DNA of 64,000 nt, from NCBI GenBank assembly GCA_938036875.1, contig CALHVX010000025.1:1-64000 (forward strand), read 5' to 3'. Source of the stretch: an uncultured Pseudomonadales bacterium (lineage in GTDB: Bacteria > Pseudomonadota > Gammaproteobacteria > Pseudomonadales > Azotimanducaceae). Within the stretch, counting starts at the first letter, position 1. Every line of letters starts with the position of its first letter. Made by a program: the position numbers and the translations under genes. Shown here one piece after another: positions 55,888 to 64,000 of the stretch. The notes beneath the pieces were generated by a model. That model saw only the letters and a program-made list of their open reading frames with translations, was not told where the DNA came from and ran no database searches.

Positions 55888-56439
55888 CTAAAGCGTTGCT
55901 GTGCTCTGGGTGATTTGACCCGTTGTCGAGTTGTAGGTCAGCAACGGAATGACATCATTAGACGCGTTGCCTTGGGCCGTATAGTAGTAAGCGCAGTTTG
56001 AGGTAGCGACCACAACCGCCGTGTAGTCCGTTGTACTGCCCACAACCGCAGCTGCATTAGCAACAGCACTGATCGATGGCCCACCCGCTTGCAGTACGCC
56101 ACCAAAAACATCCGCACAATCGACTGAGCTGGTAACCGTATTGCTAGTCCGTACGGTCAAGCCGTAAGGGTAACCCGTGGTGTTAACCCTAAGGTTGTTA
56201 AACTCGGGAATTGGGGTATCGGGATTATCCTGGCCTTGAGCCACCCACTGCGCGTGATACAGCGATACACCCGTTTGCAAGCCACCCAGAACACCGCGAA
56301 CGGCTGCTGCATGAGCTTCGTCATCAACATCCATAAAGCGTGGTAAAGCCGTAGCCGCCAAAATACCTAGCAAGATAATAACGACAATTAGTTCGACGAT
56401 AGTAAAACCAGATTGTTTTACTTTGGAAATTCTAGCCAT
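55888..56439 (-). CDS. MSHA-type prepilin
   Basis: Type IV pilin-like subunit. Short leader KVKQSG then FTIVELIVVIILLGILAATA: the prepilin peptidase site (G before F), Glu5 of the mature protein and the hydrophobic stalk are present. The C-terminal domain has two cysteines (CADVFGG, SNCAYYY) likely forming the D-loop disulfide. Resembles MshA/MshB; the only pilin gene before the convergent ntrC, so other minor pilins must be elsewhere. AGGAG precedes the ATG. Confidence 0.88.
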   Translation of the reverse strand: MARISKVKQSGFTIVELIVVIILLGILAATALPRFMDVDDEAHAAAVRGVLGGLQTGVSLYHAQWVAQGQDNPDTPIPEFNNLRVNTTGYPYGLTVRTSNTVTSSVDCADVFGGVLQAGGPSISAVANAAAVVGSTTDYTAVVVATSNCAYYYTAQGNASNDVIPLLTYNSTTGQITQSTATL

Positions 56440-56516
56440 GCTGACTCCTGCACCTAAAAAGTTCTATTCCTACTAAGAGTAGTCAGGATTTCGAACTTTG
56501 CGCCGCTGGTTAGAAG

Positions 56517-57737
56517 TTACTTTAGTGCAACGGAAGATAAGTCCCATAAAGGGAGGAACACGCCCAAAGCCATAACGAGAACCATGCCCGCTATACCAAT
56601 AATGAGTATCGGTTCAATCGCTTCGGTGAGTGTCTTCAGGTCGTAGTCCACTTCTTCTTCATAGAAAGTAGCAGCCTGTTCCATGAGCTCATCCATGTTA
56701 CCGGTCTCTTCACCTACCGAGATCATTTGCAACACAACCGGGCTAAACATCTTGGTTTCGCTAGCGGTTTGATACACACCCGAGCCCCGCTCTATGCCTT
56801 CGCGCATTTGCGCTACCTTTTGCGCCTGGTACTCATTGCCTATCGCCCTGGAAATAACCGACAAGCCCTGAGTAATAGGTAAACCAGATTTACTAACCAT
56901 GGCAAAGGTTTGGCAAAACCTAGCCAAGTTAATACGATTGAATATGTCACCCAGCAAGGGTAGTTTTAGCTTCACTCGGTCCCAGTTGTAGCGGCCGGCT
57001 GGGGTAGAAACATAGTGGCGCATTCCAAACACCGAGCAAACGCCAATCACTAACAACATTGGCCAAAAGTTCACGAAGAAGTCAGACACCGCCATAATCG
57101 CTTTGGTCTGCCAGGGCAGCTCCGCTTTGAACTTGGCAAACACCCCAGCAAAAGCTGGGATAACAAAGATATTCAGAACCAGCACCCCACCCGCCATGGC
57201 CACAACAACAAATGACGGGTAACGAGTAGCCGCCTTTACCCGGCGCCGGGTCTCTCGCTCGGTCTCCAAGTAGCCAGCAATTTGTCGAAAGGCAATATCA
57301 AGTCGACCGGTGTTCTCACCAACGTGGATGACACTAGCAAACAACTCGGAAAACACTTTAGGGTAGCGGCGCATACTGGTGGCAACATCGGTACCCGACT
57401 CCAGCTGGGATGCCATGTCTTTAAGCACCTCAGCAAAACGTTCGTTTTTTTGCGACTCGGACAGACCACGTATTGCTCGCACCACCGAGATACCGGCCTT
57501 GGTTAAGCTGGCCATCTGATGACTAAAGATAATGAGTTCATCCAGCTTTACCTTGCGGTTGAGCTTGCCGGTTGTGGGGGCTAAAACCTTAGCAGCGTCT
57601 GCTTCTGGCTTGACCAGCAGCGGAACCAAACCTGTGGCAGCAAGCTCTTTGGCTAGCTCACCGGCGGTGGACGCTTCACGCACACCGGTTGATAACACAC
57701 CCTGAGAATCTTTAGCGCTAAAGGCAAATTTTGGCAT
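56517..57737 (-). CDS. mshG: MSHA pilus inner-membrane platform protein MshG
   Basis: GspF/PilC family platform. Two repeated T2SSF domains (about 68-192 and 270-395) with FSHQMASLTKAG and FCQTFAMVSKSGLP, plus three transmembrane helices (near 168-192, 218-238 and 372-398). An extra N-terminal domain begins PKFAFSAKDSQGV. The stop codon of mshE overlaps its start. Confidence 0.93.
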   Translation of the reverse strand: MPKFAFSAKDSQGVLSTGVREASTAGELAKELAATGLVPLLVKPEADAAKVLAPTTGKLNRKVKLDELIIFSHQMASLTKAGISVVRAIRGLSESQKNERFAEVLKDMASQLESGTDVATSMRRYPKVFSELFASVIHVGENTGRLDIAFRQIAGYLETERETRRRVKAATRYPSFVVVAMAGGVLVLNIFVIPAFAGVFAKFKAELPWQTKAIMAVSDFFVNFWPMLLVIGVCSVFGMRHYVSTPAGRYNWDRVKLKLPLLGDIFNRINLARFCQTFAMVSKSGLPITQGLSVISRAIGNEYQAQKVAQMREGIERGSGVYQTASETKMFSPVVLQMISVGEETGNMDELMEQAATFYEEEVDYDLKTLTEAIEPILIIGIAGMVLVMALGVFLPLWDLSSVALK

Positions 57738-59551
57738 CAGTGCTGTGCCGGACTCAGCTCAAAGCCACTGTCGTTATCAAGCTGCTCAAGCTTGTCCGAT
57801 AAGCTAGTGCTTAGCGGTGCATCCTCTTCCATACGCTCTTTCAGCTCGTCCACTTGCCCTGATAGCGCCATCACCTCGCTAATAGAGGTATCGCCACTCA
57901 GCGCAAACTCCAACGCGTTCAGCACCAAGGGTTTGTATCCGGGCTGCTCTTTCGCCAGCTCCGAGAACTGCAAAGCGTCTTCAGCACGCAGCGCGTTGGC
58001 CAGCGCTTCGCTGATTTCCAGCAACTCAAAAACGCCAATACGGCCAAAGAAGCCGGTCTTATGACAACGGTTGCAGCCGCGACCTTGTTTGAACTCCAAT
58101 TCATGCGCACGCTGCTCGCCAACCAGCGCATCCAACCAGGCAAACTGCTGATCATCTAGCACCGCAGGCTCAGCGCAACGTTCGCAAACGCGTCGAATAA
58201 GTCGTTGCGCAACCACACCACGTACGGCGGATGCAGCAAGGTAGCCCTCAACACCAATATCAAGCAGCCGAATAGCACTAGAGACCGCATCGTTGGTGTG
58301 CAAGGTAGACAACACCAAGTGGCCCGTCATGGATGCACGCAGGGCAATCTCAGCCGTCTCGCGGTCTCGTATCTCACCTAGCAACAAGATATCAGGGTCT
58401 TGGCGTAGGGTTGCACGCAAGACCCGCGCAAAATCCAAACCAATTTTTGCCATGACCTGAACTTGGTTGATTCTATCTAGCTCATATTCCACCGGATCTT
58501 CCACGGTGATAATTTTCTTTTCTGGGCTATTCAGCTCGTTTAGCGCGCCATACAAGGTGGTGGTCTTACCACTACCAGTAGGGCCGGTCACAAGCACCAA
58601 GCCGTTAGGCCGAGTGATGAGGTAACGAAACCGCGCCAACATTTCAGGGGGCATACCCGCACTTTCTAAACTGTTGGCTGCACCGCTGTGATCAGCCAAA
58701 CGCATTACCACCGACTCGCCGTGCTGCACCGGCATAGTCGACAAACGCACATCAATATCTTTACCCTTTAGGCTCATATCAAAGCGACCATCTTGGGGCA
58801 GCCGCTTTTCCGATATGTCTAGGCCGGCCATCAACTTCAACCGCGACACCAAAGCTGGGGCAATACGTGACTCGCCAATATTTTGCTCTTGCAACACACC
58901 ATCAACACGCTGACGAATACGTAAGGTATTAGCACCCGGCTCAATGTGCACGTCAGAGGCTCGCATTTGCACCGCGTCCTCCATAATGGATTGCAGCAGT
59001 CGGGCCACCGGCGTGTTGGTGTCTTCTTCGGAAGAGCCGTAACGGTCGAGCGAAAATTGTTCTGTATTGAGTTCACCCTCAAGCTCATTGGCAAAGCTGA
59101 CTATGTCATCTGTACGGCGGTAGGCCATATCGATAAGCGAGATCAACTCACTTTCGCGTACCACAGCAATACCAATTGGTTGATCCAGTTGGCGGGACAA
59201 CTCGTCGTAAGCAAAGATGTCCATAGGATCAACCATACCCACAACATACTCACCGTTCTTTTCTTCTAGCACCAACGCTCGATAACGGCGAGCATATGTT
59301 TCTGGCAGCTTGCCAACAACGGTTGCATCAATGCTGAAATCTTTTAGGTCGTAAAACGGAATATCAAACTGCTTAGAGAGAAACTCTAAGAAGGTGTCTT
59401 CAGCGATGTACTTTCGATCAATCAAAATTCGACCCAACTTTAGGCCAGATTTTTTCTGCTCTTGCAGACATTCCATCAACTGCTCTTCGGTGATTTCACC
59501 GTTAGCAACCAACAGATCACCGATACGTACTTTTTGCTTACCTGGAATCAT
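57737..59551 (-). CDS. mshE: MSHA pilus extension ATPase MshE
   Basis: Hexameric assembly ATPase of the GspE/PilB family. The N-terminal MshEN domain (about 5-140; RIGDLLVANGEI, KLGRILIDRKYI, DPMDIFAYDE) is of the kind known to bind c-di-GMP in Vibrio MshE. Walker A GPTGSGKTT at 323-331, Asp box and His box regions, and a CERC...CNRC zinc site near 485-535. A C-terminal tail of about 40 residues follows the core. Confidence 0.94.
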   Translation of the reverse strand: MIPGKQKVRIGDLLVANGEITEEQLMECLQEQKKSGLKLGRILIDRKYIAEDTFLEFLSKQFDIPFYDLKDFSIDATVVGKLPETYARRYRALVLEEKNGEYVVGMVDPMDIFAYDELSRQLDQPIGIAVVRESELISLIDMAYRRTDDIVSFANELEGELNTEQFSLDRYGSSEEDTNTPVARLLQSIMEDAVQMRASDVHIEPGANTLRIRQRVDGVLQEQNIGESRIAPALVSRLKLMAGLDISEKRLPQDGRFDMSLKGKDIDVRLSTMPVQHGESVVMRLADHSGAANSLESAGMPPEMLARFRYLITRPNGLVLVTGPTGSGKTTTLYGALNELNSPEKKIITVEDPVEYELDRINQVQVMAKIGLDFARVLRATLRQDPDILLLGEIRDRETAEIALRASMTGHLVLSTLHTNDAVSSAIRLLDIGVEGYLAASAVRGVVAQRLIRRVCERCAEPAVLDDQQFAWLDALVGEQRAHELEFKQGRGCNRCHKTGFFGRIGVFELLEISEALANALRAEDALQFSELAKEQPGYKPLVLNALEFALSGDTSISEVMALSGQVDELKERMEEDAPLSTSLSDKLEQLDNDSGFELSPAQH

Positions 59552-59561
59552 GCTCTAACGC

Positions 59562-60416
59562 TCAACCCGCCAGATCCAAACGGCCATCGCTACCCGCAGG
59601 GGACGGCGACAGCTCGCTGGCTTTATCTGTTTTTGTTGACCGCGCTGCCAATAGTCGTTGTGACTGCATCAGCCCTTGCTGCCAACGTTGTGCATCTGGC
59701 TGCAACTGGGTTAAGTGCTGATAAATAACCTCAGCCTCATCCGGTTGCTTCGGCAGGCTTGCCAAGGCAAGCAGACCTAAAAACTCAATGTCTGTTCTTC
59801 CTTGCGCAATCTTGCCACGCAAACGCTTGTATGCGAGGTTCGAGCGTCCCGCTAGCAAATCTGCACGGGCACTATCTTTGCTGGCCCGCAAGGCATCAAC
59901 ACGCATAGCAGCGGTACGCTGGACTACCGCAGGCAAACGTACAAACTTAGCCGCCGTCTTAGCGCTAACAACCCTTGTAGCAGCTGGCTCAACATCAACC
60001 CGCGCAACCGCTACGTTCGCAACCGCCTTGTGTTGCAATGGTTTCGGTTGCTCTTCTACCGAACGGATAACCTTTGCAGCCGATGGCTTTGTCTCTTTGT
60101 GCTGCTCATAGTTCGCAAGCTGCGCAGCAAGCTGTGCGGCAAACGCCTTAGGGTCTAACAAGCTGGGGATTGGGGCTGGGGTTTGCGCCGCCAGCGCTGC
60201 CAGCAATCGATCGTTACGCTGTTGTGCGCGCAACCATTGATCGGATTCTAAAGATACCGCCGTAGCTAGACTGTCTTCGTTCGGCAACAGCGCATTAGCC
60301 TGGTACTGGTAACCAAAAAATAGCACCAGCGCTCCCCAAACCAACATCACCAAAGGAACTTGCACCGTACCGGCCACGTACCGGTATGCAGTAGCTTGTA
60401 GTTGTTGAACATTCAT
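59562..60416 (-). CDS. MSHA biogenesis protein, MshN-like
   Basis: One N-terminal membrane helix (about 18-38), an Ala-rich low-complexity region (80-190), and a C-terminal TPR-like region (ARADLLAGRSNLAYKRLRG...; DEAEVIYQHLTQLQPDAQRWQQGL). Position between mshL and mshE fits MshN; mshM, the AAA ATPase normally next to it, is absent. The name rests on place and TPRs. Confidence 0.65.
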   Translation of the reverse strand: MNVQQLQATAYRYVAGTVQVPLVMLVWGALVLFFGYQYQANALLPNEDSLATAVSLESDQWLRAQQRNDRLLAALAAQTPAPIPSLLDPKAFAAQLAAQLANYEQHKETKPSAAKVIRSVEEQPKPLQHKAVANVAVARVDVEPAATRVVSAKTAAKFVRLPAVVQRTAAMRVDALRASKDSARADLLAGRSNLAYKRLRGKIAQGRTDIEFLGLLALASLPKQPDEAEVIYQHLTQLQPDAQRWQQGLMQSQRLLAARSTKTDKASELSPSPAGSDGRLDLAG

Positions 60417-60431
60417 CGTCTGCTCCTCTAC

Positions 60432-62117
60432 CTAACCAGGCCCAAGTAGTTGATCTTTAAGGTTCTGCACGCGGTCAGCGCTACCGCGTAAGTAATTTGC
60501 TTGGGTTTGGGCACCGACCACAATCGGTCGTAGCAATATCACCAGCTCACTCTTGGTGGCTGATTGCACTTTTTGCTTAAACAAGTGCCCTATTCCAGGC
60601 AGCCTGCCTAGGCCTGGAACACGCGCGTTGTCATCTTTGCTGGAGTTCTGCATCAGGCCACCAATGACCACAATCTGACCGCTGAGTGCGCGCACAATGC
60701 TGTCTGATTCTCGAATGGTGCTAGCGGCAAGTGGCACTGCATCACCACTAATCACTTTAAGCTGCTCTTCAACCTCGCTGACCGTTGGGTGCACGTGCAG
60801 CACAACCTGGCCCTCTTTAGAAATCTGCGGGGTCACGTCTAGAGCGATACCAGAAAAGAACGGCGTTAGCTCAGGCGAGTTCACCGTATTGATAGCGCTC
60901 CCGGCGCTGATCGTATCGGTTGAGATATCTGTGACAAAAAACTCATCGGATCCAACTTTGATCACGGCTTTTTGGTTGTTCACCGTGGCGATACGAGGGC
61001 TAGACAAAACCTGCACAACGCCCTGAGTTTTCAACAGCGAGATGGCTGCGTCAAAATCGCCAAACGCGCTCGACAAAGTAAAACCGCTACCGGTAGGGTT
61101 AAAAAAGGTGGAGTTTTTTCCAAAAACGAACTCACCAGCGGCGCTGTGCTCGCTACCCGGGTTCACGCCATCGCCATCAAAAGTACCACCAGAAGCATCA
61201 CCAAAGGTGTGCCAATCGATGCCAGATTGAAAACCTTCGCGCAGCGTGACCTCAAGAATTTTCGCCTCTAAAATCACCTGTCGATCTAAATTGGACTGAA
61301 CCAACTCCAAGTAACTGCGCACCGATGCCAACACATCCGGAACCGCACGCACCATCACAATTCCCACTTGGGGTGTGACAACCACTTGGGCTTCGGGATC
61401 TACGGTAACCATGGCCGTCAAGGTGAACTCAAGCTCCTGCCAGAAATTTGCTTCCGCATCCGTATTCACCATGGTGCCCACAACACCAGTGCCGTTACCG
61501 CCGCCTTGAGCGTTTTGGTTGCCAGCTTGGTTGTTGACATTGTTCGTGTTGTTGGCACCGCCACCGGAATCGGACACCTTGCCAGCACTCACTTGCATTT
61601 CAGAGTGACCGGTACGGGTGACGTTCAAATAGTCGATCTGAAATATTTCACTACGATGGGAATCTGGGTAAATCTGATACACGGTCCCTTTCAGCACGCT
61701 ATCTAATCCATAAACGTCGCGCATCACGCCCATCACTTCAGCAATGGTCACATTGCTGAGCTCTAAAGAAACTTTTCCGGCAACCCCAGGGTGCAACACC
61801 ACGGAGTAGCCTGTATCTGCAACCAAACCGCGATAGAACTGCGCAATGGCGACTTTATCTACGCTTAGGTCAAATCGTTGGCTGGCCGCATCCTGCTGTG
61901 GATTCGGCATAAGGCTTGTTACCAGATCTTGAGGTAGCGCCGTTTTCTGTTCTGTCAAAGCACGATTGCTTGCCGCATCGGCTCGCAGCTCGGCTAACAC
62001 TTGATCACTGCTAGCCAAGTCTTCAACCGGTTTCGGTCCAACAGCCGCGCAACCTGACAGCAATAAAGCTAATACCAAGCTGATTAATATTCGATGCTTA
62101 AACACAACGGAAATCAT
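60432..62117 (-). CDS. mshL: MSHA pilus secretin MshL
   Basis: Outer-membrane secretin. Lipoprotein-type signal (LLLSGCAAVG, Cys about 23), N-terminal STN-like domain (FYRGLVADTGYSVVLHPGVAGKVSLELSNVTIAEVM across 93-128), an Asn/Gly-rich loop (about 185-212), and a secretin core ending GLMQNSSKDDNARVPGLGRLPGIGHLF and LVILLRPIVV. 561 aa is usual. Confidence 0.93.
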   Translation of the reverse strand: MISVVFKHRILISLVLALLLSGCAAVGPKPVEDLASSDQVLAELRADAASNRALTEQKTALPQDLVTSLMPNPQQDAASQRFDLSVDKVAIAQFYRGLVADTGYSVVLHPGVAGKVSLELSNVTIAEVMGVMRDVYGLDSVLKGTVYQIYPDSHRSEIFQIDYLNVTRTGHSEMQVSAGKVSDSGGGANNTNNVNNQAGNQNAQGGGNGTGVVGTMVNTDAEANFWQELEFTLTAMVTVDPEAQVVVTPQVGIVMVRAVPDVLASVRSYLELVQSNLDRQVILEAKILEVTLREGFQSGIDWHTFGDASGGTFDGDGVNPGSEHSAAGEFVFGKNSTFFNPTGSGFTLSSAFGDFDAAISLLKTQGVVQVLSSPRIATVNNQKAVIKVGSDEFFVTDISTDTISAGSAINTVNSPELTPFFSGIALDVTPQISKEGQVVLHVHPTVSEVEEQLKVISGDAVPLAASTIRESDSIVRALSGQIVVIGGLMQNSSKDDNARVPGLGRLPGIGHLFKQKVQSATKSELVILLRPIVVGAQTQANYLRGSADRVQNLKDQLLGPG

Positions 62118-62539
62118 CGGTAGTCCTTTCCTATATTTGATTTAGGTAGCCGCAGTACTAGCGACCGAGCATGATTTTTGCCCTGCAACTGAACCTCGTC
62201 TTTACCCACACGAACTAGCGTCATGCCAGCCACTTGCCCACCTTCTCGAACTAACTTGTTATTGATGACCGCCAGGCGGCGTTCATCGCTAAGCAAAATT
62301 GAGCTTAGAACCGGTTTTTTAGGTTTGCTCTTCATTTCGGCACCAGCACTTGGCGCCTTAAGTTTCGGCGCACCCGGCGGTTGCGTTGGATCTCGCCGTT
62401 GTGCTGCTAGGGGTATCACCACCGCAACCGGCTGCGCCAAGCTTGGTGCTGTAGATGCGATGGCTACTCGACCAACCGTCAGCCCAACAGCAAAACCAAG
62501 AATTAAAACGCTAGCCCCACCCACTGATCGCTTAGACAC
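62114..62539 (-). CDS. mshK: MSHA biogenesis protein MshK
   Basis: Short periplasmic protein, PilP/GspC-like at the end (SSILLSDERRLAVINNKLVREGG; GMTLVRVGKDEVQL). N-terminal hydrophobic anchor, then RDPTQPPGAP, the conserved MshK block. 141 aa. Overlaps mshL by 4 nt and mshJ by 8 nt. Confidence 0.85.
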   Translation of the reverse strand: MSKRSVGGASVLILGFAVGLTVGRVAIASTAPSLAQPVAVVIPLAAQRRDPTQPPGAPKLKAPSAGAEMKSKPKKPVLSSILLSDERRLAVINNKLVREGGQVAGMTLVRVGKDEVQLQGKNHARSLVLRLPKSNIGKDYR

Positions 62540-63263
62540 CCAACCACTCCTTACGCCGACTCAAGGTATCCACTTGTATTCTGACCCGAGCTGTCGGATG
62601 CGCTTTCACCTGGTAATCAAAGCTGCGCCAATTCAACCGCCAACTACTGTTTTCCAGCGTGGTGAGGTAGGCCAACACATCAAAATAACTGCCTTCAAAC
62701 TCCAGCTCGATAGGGTGTCGATAAACGCTTGGCTCGGCAGGGGCGGCAAGGTCTGGGTCGGTCGAAACCGTTGTCTCTAGAGCGCCTTGGGGCCCTGAAG
62801 AATTTAGGTGAAGGCGCGATGCCGCCAGAGGCTCCGTTGGCAGGCGAGTCACACGCTTGAACGCTAGCCCTTGATGTTGCCGCATAAGATCTGCAAGTAA
62901 CTCGGGCATTTTGCTCGGCTCAACAAATCTTTCTATCGAGTGACGTAGCTCAAGGTCGAGCTGAGTTAAGTCAGCCTGCAACTGATCCCGCTGTTGGCTC
63001 AACGCCATGTCCGGGTCTTGCAGGTCGCCGCCCTTAAGCAGTTGCTGCTCCTGAATTGCCGCAGTTAGTTGTGCCTGACTATTGGTGATACCTATTTGAG
63101 CACGGCTGCGTTCTTTATCTAGGTAATCTTGCAAGGCATAGGTCCACAGCATCCAAACTAAGGATATTAGGGTCACGCCCACCAATAAGCGTTCGCGCCA
63201 TACAAGCGCATCAAACTTAGCGCGACCTTCGTTAAAGGTCCCTGTTAAATCAAAACCACTCAT
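62532..63263 (-). CDS. mshJ: MSHA biogenesis protein MshJ (PilO-like)
   Basis: PilO-like alignment protein: one membrane helix (about 27-47), coiled coil (55-115) and a periplasmic domain (SVYRHPIELEFEGSYFDVLAYLTTLE). 243 aa. Overlaps neighbours by 4-8 nt. Confidence 0.85.
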   Translation of the reverse strand: MSGFDLTGTFNEGRAKFDALVWRERLLVGVTLISLVWMLWTYALQDYLDKERSRAQIGITNSQAQLTAAIQEQQLLKGGDLQDPDMALSQQRDQLQADLTQLDLELRHSIERFVEPSKMPELLADLMRQHQGLAFKRVTRLPTEPLAASRLHLNSSGPQGALETTVSTDPDLAAPAEPSVYRHPIELEFEGSYFDVLAYLTTLENSSWRLNWRSFDYQVKAHPTARVRIQVDTLSRRKEWLGV

Positions 63264-63901
63264 GCGCCACCTGCCTTGCTCAGCAAAGCAGAGGGCTTGG
63301 ATTGGTCAGCGAGATGGTCTTTAGGCACCGGACCTACAATCTCGAAGCGCACGTTGCCATCTTTAGCTTCGGTCAACTCAAACCGGTCAAAGGTCTGCCC
63401 AGCAAAACCCGTGCCTCGGGCAATACGTTGCAAAAATTCGGGCACCTTAGAGGCAGAGTAGGCATAGCCGCGCAACGCCACGTCTGCATCTCCCTGCCCA
63501 AAGGCTAAGCCGTCAAGCCAGAGGCCATCCACTTGGACCAACGACAATTCCGCTAGGTAGTGAGTAAAACCTTGAGAGGTTTCTAGCTCAGCCAAAATGG
63601 TGCTCAGCTGCTGCTCTTCACGTTTGCGCTGCAGCAAGAAGGCAACGTTCTGAGCCAGTGTTGGGTTTGGCTGCCGCTGCGCCATCTCGCGTAGCTTGGC
63701 ATTTGCCTCGGTTAGCACCCTGACTTCAGCAGCAACCGACGCCATCTGGCGCTGATCTTTGTACAGGCCGTAACCTTGCCAGGCTGACCAAAGCAGCAGC
63801 AGGCCAGCAAATGCACCACAAGCACCCAGCACTTGGGTCGAGGTCACCGTAGCGCGAGGCGGGATTAAACCCGCACTAAGTAGGTTTATCTGTTGTTCCA
63901 T
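63260..63901 (-). CDS. MSHA biogenesis PilN-like protein
   Basis: Starts MEQQINLLSAGLIPP, the PilN-type signature, then one membrane helix (about 24-44), coiled coil (52-95) and a periplasmic domain (VDGLWLDGLAFGQGDADVALRGYA). Matches the PilN-like second half of the MshI pair in other genomes. The upstream stop codon overlaps its start (TAATG). Confidence 0.82.
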   Translation of the reverse strand: MEQQINLLSAGLIPPRATVTSTQVLGACGAFAGLLLLWSAWQGYGLYKDQRQMASVAAEVRVLTEANAKLREMAQRQPNPTLAQNVAFLLQRKREEQQLSTILAELETSQGFTHYLAELSLVQVDGLWLDGLAFGQGDADVALRGYAYSASKVPEFLQRIARGTGFAGQTFDRFELTEAKDGNVRFEIVGPVPKDHLADQSKPSALLSKAGGA

Positions 63902-64000
63902 TAGGCCGCTTGCCTCATCGGTGGATTCCTCAGTCCGCGCAACAAGCCACCAATCGCCGGCAAGCCAGCAGACACGGCATTCGCTTGGGCCACGGTTAGA
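63901..64000 (-). CDS. 3' end of a gene upstream in the msh operon (probably mshI, PilM-like)
   Basis: The last 32 codons of an open frame, ending in GGLLRGLRNPPMRQAA and a TAA that overlaps the next ATG. The tight overlap indicates the same operon. MshI (actin-like PilM homologue) is expected here from gene order, but too little is visible to confirm it. Confidence 0.55.
   Translation of the reverse strand, partial: LTVAQANAVSAGLPAIGGLLRGLRNPPMRQAA

Overview
The window looks like chromosomal core sequence of a free-living, probably marine, gammaproteobacterium. The ponA|pilMNOPQ, aroK-aroB-damX, gltBD, priA-ftsN-hslVU, ubiE-ubiJ-ubiB-hisE-tatABC and glnA-ntrBC blocks match arrangements known from Pseudomonas-like gammaproteobacteria, and the MSHA-type pilus locus and carotenoid oxygenase fit an aquatic member of Pseudomonadales (former Cellvibrionales-like). 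This placement is an inference from gene content; no rRNA or tRNA gene was seen.

Layout. 0-12 kb holds housekeeping and accessory genes: an HD protein, an Ogt plus Ada/AlkA alkylation-repair pair, a phosphomannose-isomerase-like cupin with a membrane metallophosphoesterase, an MBL hydrolase, envelope proteins (DUF2147, DUF1003, a small MscS-like protein), a crotonase, malate dehydrogenase, a P-loop kinase, a Nudix hydrolase and a GNAT acetyltransferase. 12-18 kb holds gltB-gltD. 18.3-20.9 kb is the least ordinary part: six copies of a structured palindromic repeat surround a carotenoid oxygenase gene. 20.9-29.4 kb (minus strand) runs pilMNOPQ, aroK, aroB, damX. 29.8-36.4 kb holds ponA, an M48 protease with LysM, a DUF3604 lipoprotein and rpmE. 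36.5-46.8 kb (plus strand) holds priA, ftsN-like, hslV-hslU, a DUF971 gene, ubiE-ubiJ-ubiB, hisE and tatABC. 46.8-50.4 kb holds dtd and typA (minus), then a PP-loop/TusA pair (plus). 50.4-55.8 kb is the nitrogen regulon: glnA, a DUF4124 gene, ntrB, ntrC. 55.9-64 kb (minus) is an MSHA-type type IV pilus locus, cut off by the window end.

How the parts connect. NtrB/NtrC should control glnA through a sigma-54 promoter and two upstream NtrC-type sites readable in the sequence. GltBD and GlnA together form the GS-GOGAT ammonium assimilation route. Two separate type IV pilus machines are present: the Pil alignment/secretin set and the Msh set, whose ATPase carries an N-terminal domain of the c-di-GMP-binding type. 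PonA, DamX, FtsN-like, BepA-like and DUF2147/DUF1003 proteins serve the envelope and division.

The best candidate for something undescribed is the repeat family at 18311-20842. Each copy has a conserved core of about 60 nt on a 24-31 bp stem. Stem sequence differs between copies while staying self-complementary, and nearly every G-U-type pair falls in one strand sense. This suggests selection on a folded RNA or single-stranded DNA. The cluster also lies where gltBD is inverted relative to the usual damX-gltB-gltD order. Secondary oddities are codon-multiple tandem repeats inserted into AroK and NtrB, and a crotonase lacking both usual catalytic glutamates.
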